Assembly: GCA_012516015.1 (NCBI GenBank)
Contig: JAAYXG010000507.1
Coordinates: forward strand, 1-7,496
Source: Lysobacteraceae bacterium
GTDB taxonomy: Bacteria; Pseudomonadota; Gammaproteobacteria; Steroidobacterales; Steroidobacteraceae
DNA: 7,496 bases
Reading direction: 5' to 3'
Shown: piece by piece, positions 5,348 to 7,496 of the stretch
Numbering within the stretch: position 1 is the stretch's first letter
Layout: every line of letters begins with the position of its first letter
Translations under genes and position numbers: made by a program
The notes under the pieces: generated by a model
Database searches by the model: none
Told to the model about the DNA's origin: nothing
The model's input: the letters and a program-made list of their open reading frames with translations, nothing else

Positions 5348-7289
5348 AGTCGATCAACTCTGCGCGTTGGTTGCTGTCCGAAATGCCTGCGAAAGCCATC
5401 GTCGTGCCGGGCGCGAAGGCTTGAGGGTCGCGCAAGAAGGCATCGAGATGCTCGCGCGTCCAGCGGCCCGCACGCGACCGCAAAGCGGCCGAGTACTCGT
5501 CGAATCCGGGTGCGGTCGCAATGCGGCGCCCGACGATCCCCAAGAGGTCAGGGCCGATCCGATGCGTGATGCCATCGACGGTTTGGTGGCAGCCGAGGCA
5601 GAGCGAGGCAAACATCGCGTTTGCGTCCATCGTGCGTGCGGGCTCGATGAGAAGCAACGCCGCATCGTCGGTCCAAACGAGCAAACGACCGTCGCTGAGC
5701 TCGAGCAGATCGCGAACTCGCCGGCCGAGCTCGATCGGTTCGCTCAACAGCACCCGATCTCCCTCGAGCGTGAGCCGATAGAGAGAGCGTGTGGCGAGCG
5801 AGCCTACGATCAAGTCGCCGCGCCAGATAGGCAAGGCATCGCCGGTCACGAGCAACAGATTGGAGACGCCGATGCTGGGGGTCCAGGCGAACGCGGGCTG
5901 TACGAATCTTTCGTGCCGGCCTTGTTGCTGGCTCAACGGCCAGCGAACCGCGCCGTACTCGGTGCCGTAGGTGACCAGAGGCCAGCCATAGTTGCCGCCT
6001 GCCGCGAGTAAGTTGAGCTCGTCGCCTCCTTGCGATCCGTGCTCGGTCAGCCAAATTTTCCCGTCCGAGGCGACGTAGAGTCCCTGCGGATTGCGATGCC
6101 CGAGCGTGAACAGCGTCGCCTCGCCGCTATCTAGATCGATGCGAATGGTCTTGCCGTAGGAGCCGTTCGGATCCTGTGCAAAGCGTTCGAAGGAATCGAT
6201 GCCGTAGAAGCCGTGGTCTCCGACCGTGAGGAGCAGCGTAGCGTTGTCGACGAACGCGAGCCGCCCGCCGACTTCCTCCCCCTTGAACGGGTTCTTGCCG
6301 CGGAGCCGCTGCTCGCCCGTGAGCGGTACGCAAGGCGTCGTCTCGAAGACGGTTTGCCATTTTGCGTCCTTTATCGATCCTGCCAGATCGGAAGCCGCGC
6401 CTTCGATCGATGAGACTCGCACCGTGAAGCATTCTTGATCCGCGTGCCAGTAGTGGTGCGATGCAAAGATGCGAATGGAAGGCCCATCTTGTCGTGCGAC
6501 GACGTCGGCGACTCGGAAGCGCCACGTTTGCACGCGCGGCGGCCCTTGCGTCGTCCAGTCCGCGTATCGCGCGGGAGAGCGTGCGCTGCCGCCGAATGCC
6601 GCGGCAAACGCTTCTCGATTGCTCGGGACGACGGTAGGCAGCTCGCGAAGGCCGATGAGGCCTTCTTCGGGCCGCACGCCGAATAGGTAGAGGCGCCCGT
6701 CTCCCGTGCCGAGCAACACCTGGTCGCCGAGCCGATCCAGCCCGCCGCCCCGTGTCGCGGGTTTCGGCACGAGACCTTCGTACGCACTCACTTGGAGGCT
6801 GTAGAAGGCGGTCTGAACGATATCGCGTTTCACCTGCTGCACCGCGGTTGGCTGAAATGCGAGCGCTCGCACGACGAACAAGAGCGCCGCGGCGCTCGCA
6901 AGGAGCGGCGCAATCCAACCGACGCGCCGCGCCGCCGGTCCGGCGGCGGACAAGGGAATCAGTGTGACTGCGGCAACGAACGCTGGAACCAGCAGATAGC
7001 GCGGGATCTCCATTCTCACGAGCTCCATGGAGAATAGACAAAACCCGAACACGGCACCGATGACGAGTGCGGCCTGTCCTGCCGCGCGGCGACCCTCTCC
7101 TCGAACGAAGGCGAAGGCGAGAAGAGCGCTCAATGCATATGCGCCGATGAATGCCGCCGCGGGCAACAACTGACGTTTGGGAATTTGCCACCAAGCTTCG
7201 CCATACTTGATCGCCGGAAGGCACGCGATCGCCAAGAGCGCGAGCCCATGCCAGGCGATCATCTGTATGAATGCTCGGTTCGTTCTCAT
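5322..7289 (-). CDS. membrane-anchored PQQ-type sugar/sorbosone dehydrogenase fused to cytochrome c
   Basis: A 655-residue three-part protein. Five membrane helices (about 8-26, 41-62, 72-92, 98-115, 123-145) have Arg-rich loops placed to leave the C-terminus in the periplasm. Residues about 175-550 form a glucose/sorbosone dehydrogenase-type propeller: 'GGRLAF' 341-346, 'LLTVGDHG' 353-360, 'LGHRNPQGL' 396-404, 'TEHGSQGGDELN' 415-426, 'NYGWP' 433-437 and 'PSIGVSNLLLVTGDALPIWRGDLIVGSL' from 471. Residues about 554-655 are a class I cytochrome c with CLGCH (564-568) for haem and Met631 in 'PGTTMAF' as the likely axial ligand. It should oxidise a periplasmic sugar or aldehyde and pass electrons via its haem to the respiratory chain. 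Oddity: the catalytic-His position of soluble glucose dehydrogenase is Glu339. Residues 200-310 diverge from the usual propeller. The start has only a weak AGG seven bases upstream. The upstream same-strand gene ends 58 bases away. Confidence 0.88.
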   Translation of the reverse strand: MRTNRAFIQMIAWHGLALLAIACLPAIKYGEAWWQIPKRQLLPAAAFIGAYALSALLAFAFVRGEGRRAAGQAALVIGAVFGFCLFSMELVRMEIPRYLLVPAFVAAVTLIPLSAAGPAARRVGWIAPLLASAAALLFVVRALAFQPTAVQQVKRDIVQTAFYSLQVSAYEGLVPKPATRGGGLDRLGDQVLLGTGDGRLYLFGVRPEEGLIGLRELPTVVPSNREAFAAAFGGSARSPARYADWTTQGPPRVQTWRFRVADVVARQDGPSIRIFASHHYWHADQECFTVRVSSIEGAASDLAGSIKDAKWQTVFETTPCVPLTGEQRLRGKNPFKGEEVGGRLAFVDNATLLLTVGDHGFYGIDSFERFAQDPNGSYGKTIRIDLDSGEATLFTLGHRNPQGLYVASDGKIWLTEHGSQGGDELNLLAAGGNYGWPLVTYGTEYGAVRWPLSQQQGRHERFVQPAFAWTPSIGVSNLLLVTGDALPIWRGDLIVGSLATRSLYRLTLEGDRVLLSEPIELGRRVRDLLELSDGRLLVWTDDAALLLIEPARTMDANAMFASLCLGCHQTVDGITHRIGPDLLGIVGRRIATAPGFDEYSAALRSRAGRWTREHLDAFLRDPQAFAPGTTMAFAGISDSNQRAELIDYLAGLKRR

Positions 7290-7414
7290 GTCGTTGCCTG
7301 CCGGCCGACAGCCAGAACGTATACGCCGGACACAAAGATCCCGGCAATCAGGAATCCTCGATGGGCCGAATCTCGGTCTCGTTCCCGAGCAGATCGTGGC
7401 GGGGCGGAATCCAC
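7286..7414 (-). CDS. doubtful small single-helix membrane protein overlapping two genes
   Basis: A 42-codon frame from GTG at 7414 encodes a charged N-terminus ('RSARERDRDSAHR', 7-19) and then a hydrophobic helix 'GFLIAGIFVSGVYVLAV' (20-36). Its TGA overlaps the dehydrogenase ATG in an ATGA junction. The helix is encoded mainly in the spacer between the flanking genes, where another frame does not explain the composition. Against it: no Shine-Dalgarno motif precedes the GTG, and its first 22 codons overlap the end of the upstream gene. It may be chance. Confidence 0.15.
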   Translation of the reverse strand: MDSAPPRSARERDRDSAHRGFLIAGIFVSGVYVLAVGRQATT

Positions 7415-7496
7415 GGCGGAACGAGCGTAGGGCAGGGTTCCGACTCCGACTCGACTTCGATCTCGGCGAAGCCGAGTCCTCGTTCGCGATCGTAGC
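7348..7496 (-). CDS. 3' end of an unrecognised gene (C-terminal 48 residues), cut by the window edge
   Basis: An open frame enters from the right edge and ends at TGA (7350-7348) after 48 codons, in frame from 7494. The peptide is acidic and has protein-like composition and the codon bias of its neighbours: 'YDRERGLGFAEIEVESESE' followed by 'PPWIPPRHDLLGNETEIRPIEDS'. No start codon lies in the window, so it is the tail of a longer protein. The 'GL-AEIEVESE...P-W' pattern loosely recalls the C-terminal part of CYTH-family phosphohydrolases, but the match is too short and imperfect to name it. It lies 58 bases upstream of the dehydrogenase gene on the same strand, so the two may share a transcript. 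Confidence 0.6.
   Translation of the reverse strand, partial: YDRERGLGFAEIEVESESEPCPTLVPPWIPPRHDLLGNETEIRPIEDS

Noticed and set aside
6127..7347. 406-codon leftward open frame overlapping the dehydrogenase gene
   Set aside because: It is Arg/Ser-rich with no recognisable domain and lies in another frame of the strongly supported dehydrogenase gene; long empty frames are expected in GC-rich DNA.
7462..7476. Perfect 6-bp hairpin CTCGGC/GCCGAG with a 3-base loop, considered as a terminator
   Set aside because: It lies inside the coding part of the gene entering from the right edge, whose stop is about 110 bases further on, and no T-run follows on the minus strand.

Overview
The window is GC-rich, with codon choice strongly biased to G/C at third positions. 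Its gene families are two outer-membrane-type lipoproteins, a LytS/LytTR regulatory pair, DUF4342 and a cytochrome-linked PQQ-type dehydrogenase. Together they suggest the chromosome of a free-living gammaproteobacterium of the Xanthomonadales/Steroidobacterales kind. This is inferred from protein character alone; no rRNA or tRNA is present. There are no insertion sequences, phage genes or CRISPR arrays, so it reads as ordinary chromosome.

Layout: a leftward gene (31-972) encodes a 313-residue helical, TPR-like lipoprotein. A 218-base divergent intergenic region (973-1190) follows, carrying an exact 9-bp direct repeat with a 21-bp period and a 13-bp palindrome. From 1191 to 4245 a tightly packed rightward operon encodes a small LiaI/LiaF-like membrane protein, a LiaF-like protein with four membrane segments and a cytoplasmic LiaF C-terminal domain, a LytS/YehU-type histidine kinase and a LytTR response regulator. 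Start and stop codons overlap or nearly touch between the first three genes. A DUF4342 protein (4344-4619) and a DUF4136-like lipoprotein (4769-5302) follow on the same strand, separated by short spacers with inverted repeats. Converging on these, a leftward gene (5322-7289) encodes a 655-residue protein: five membrane helices, a PQQ-type glucose/sorbosone dehydrogenase propeller and a C-terminal cytochrome c domain. At the right edge is the 3' end of another leftward gene (7348-7496), upstream of the dehydrogenase gene.

How the parts work together: the four-gene operon looks like a cell-envelope-sensing three-component system. It has the logic of Firmicute LiaF-LiaS-LiaR, but its kinase and regulator are of the LytS/LytTR type. 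The 9-bp repeat with 12-bp spacer in its promoter region has the geometry known for LytTR binding sites, so autoregulation and control of the divergent lipoprotein gene are testable. The dehydrogenase would send electrons from periplasmic substrate oxidation through its own haem into the respiratory chain. However, the residue at the position of the catalytic histidine of soluble glucose dehydrogenase is glutamate, so its chemistry is uncertain.
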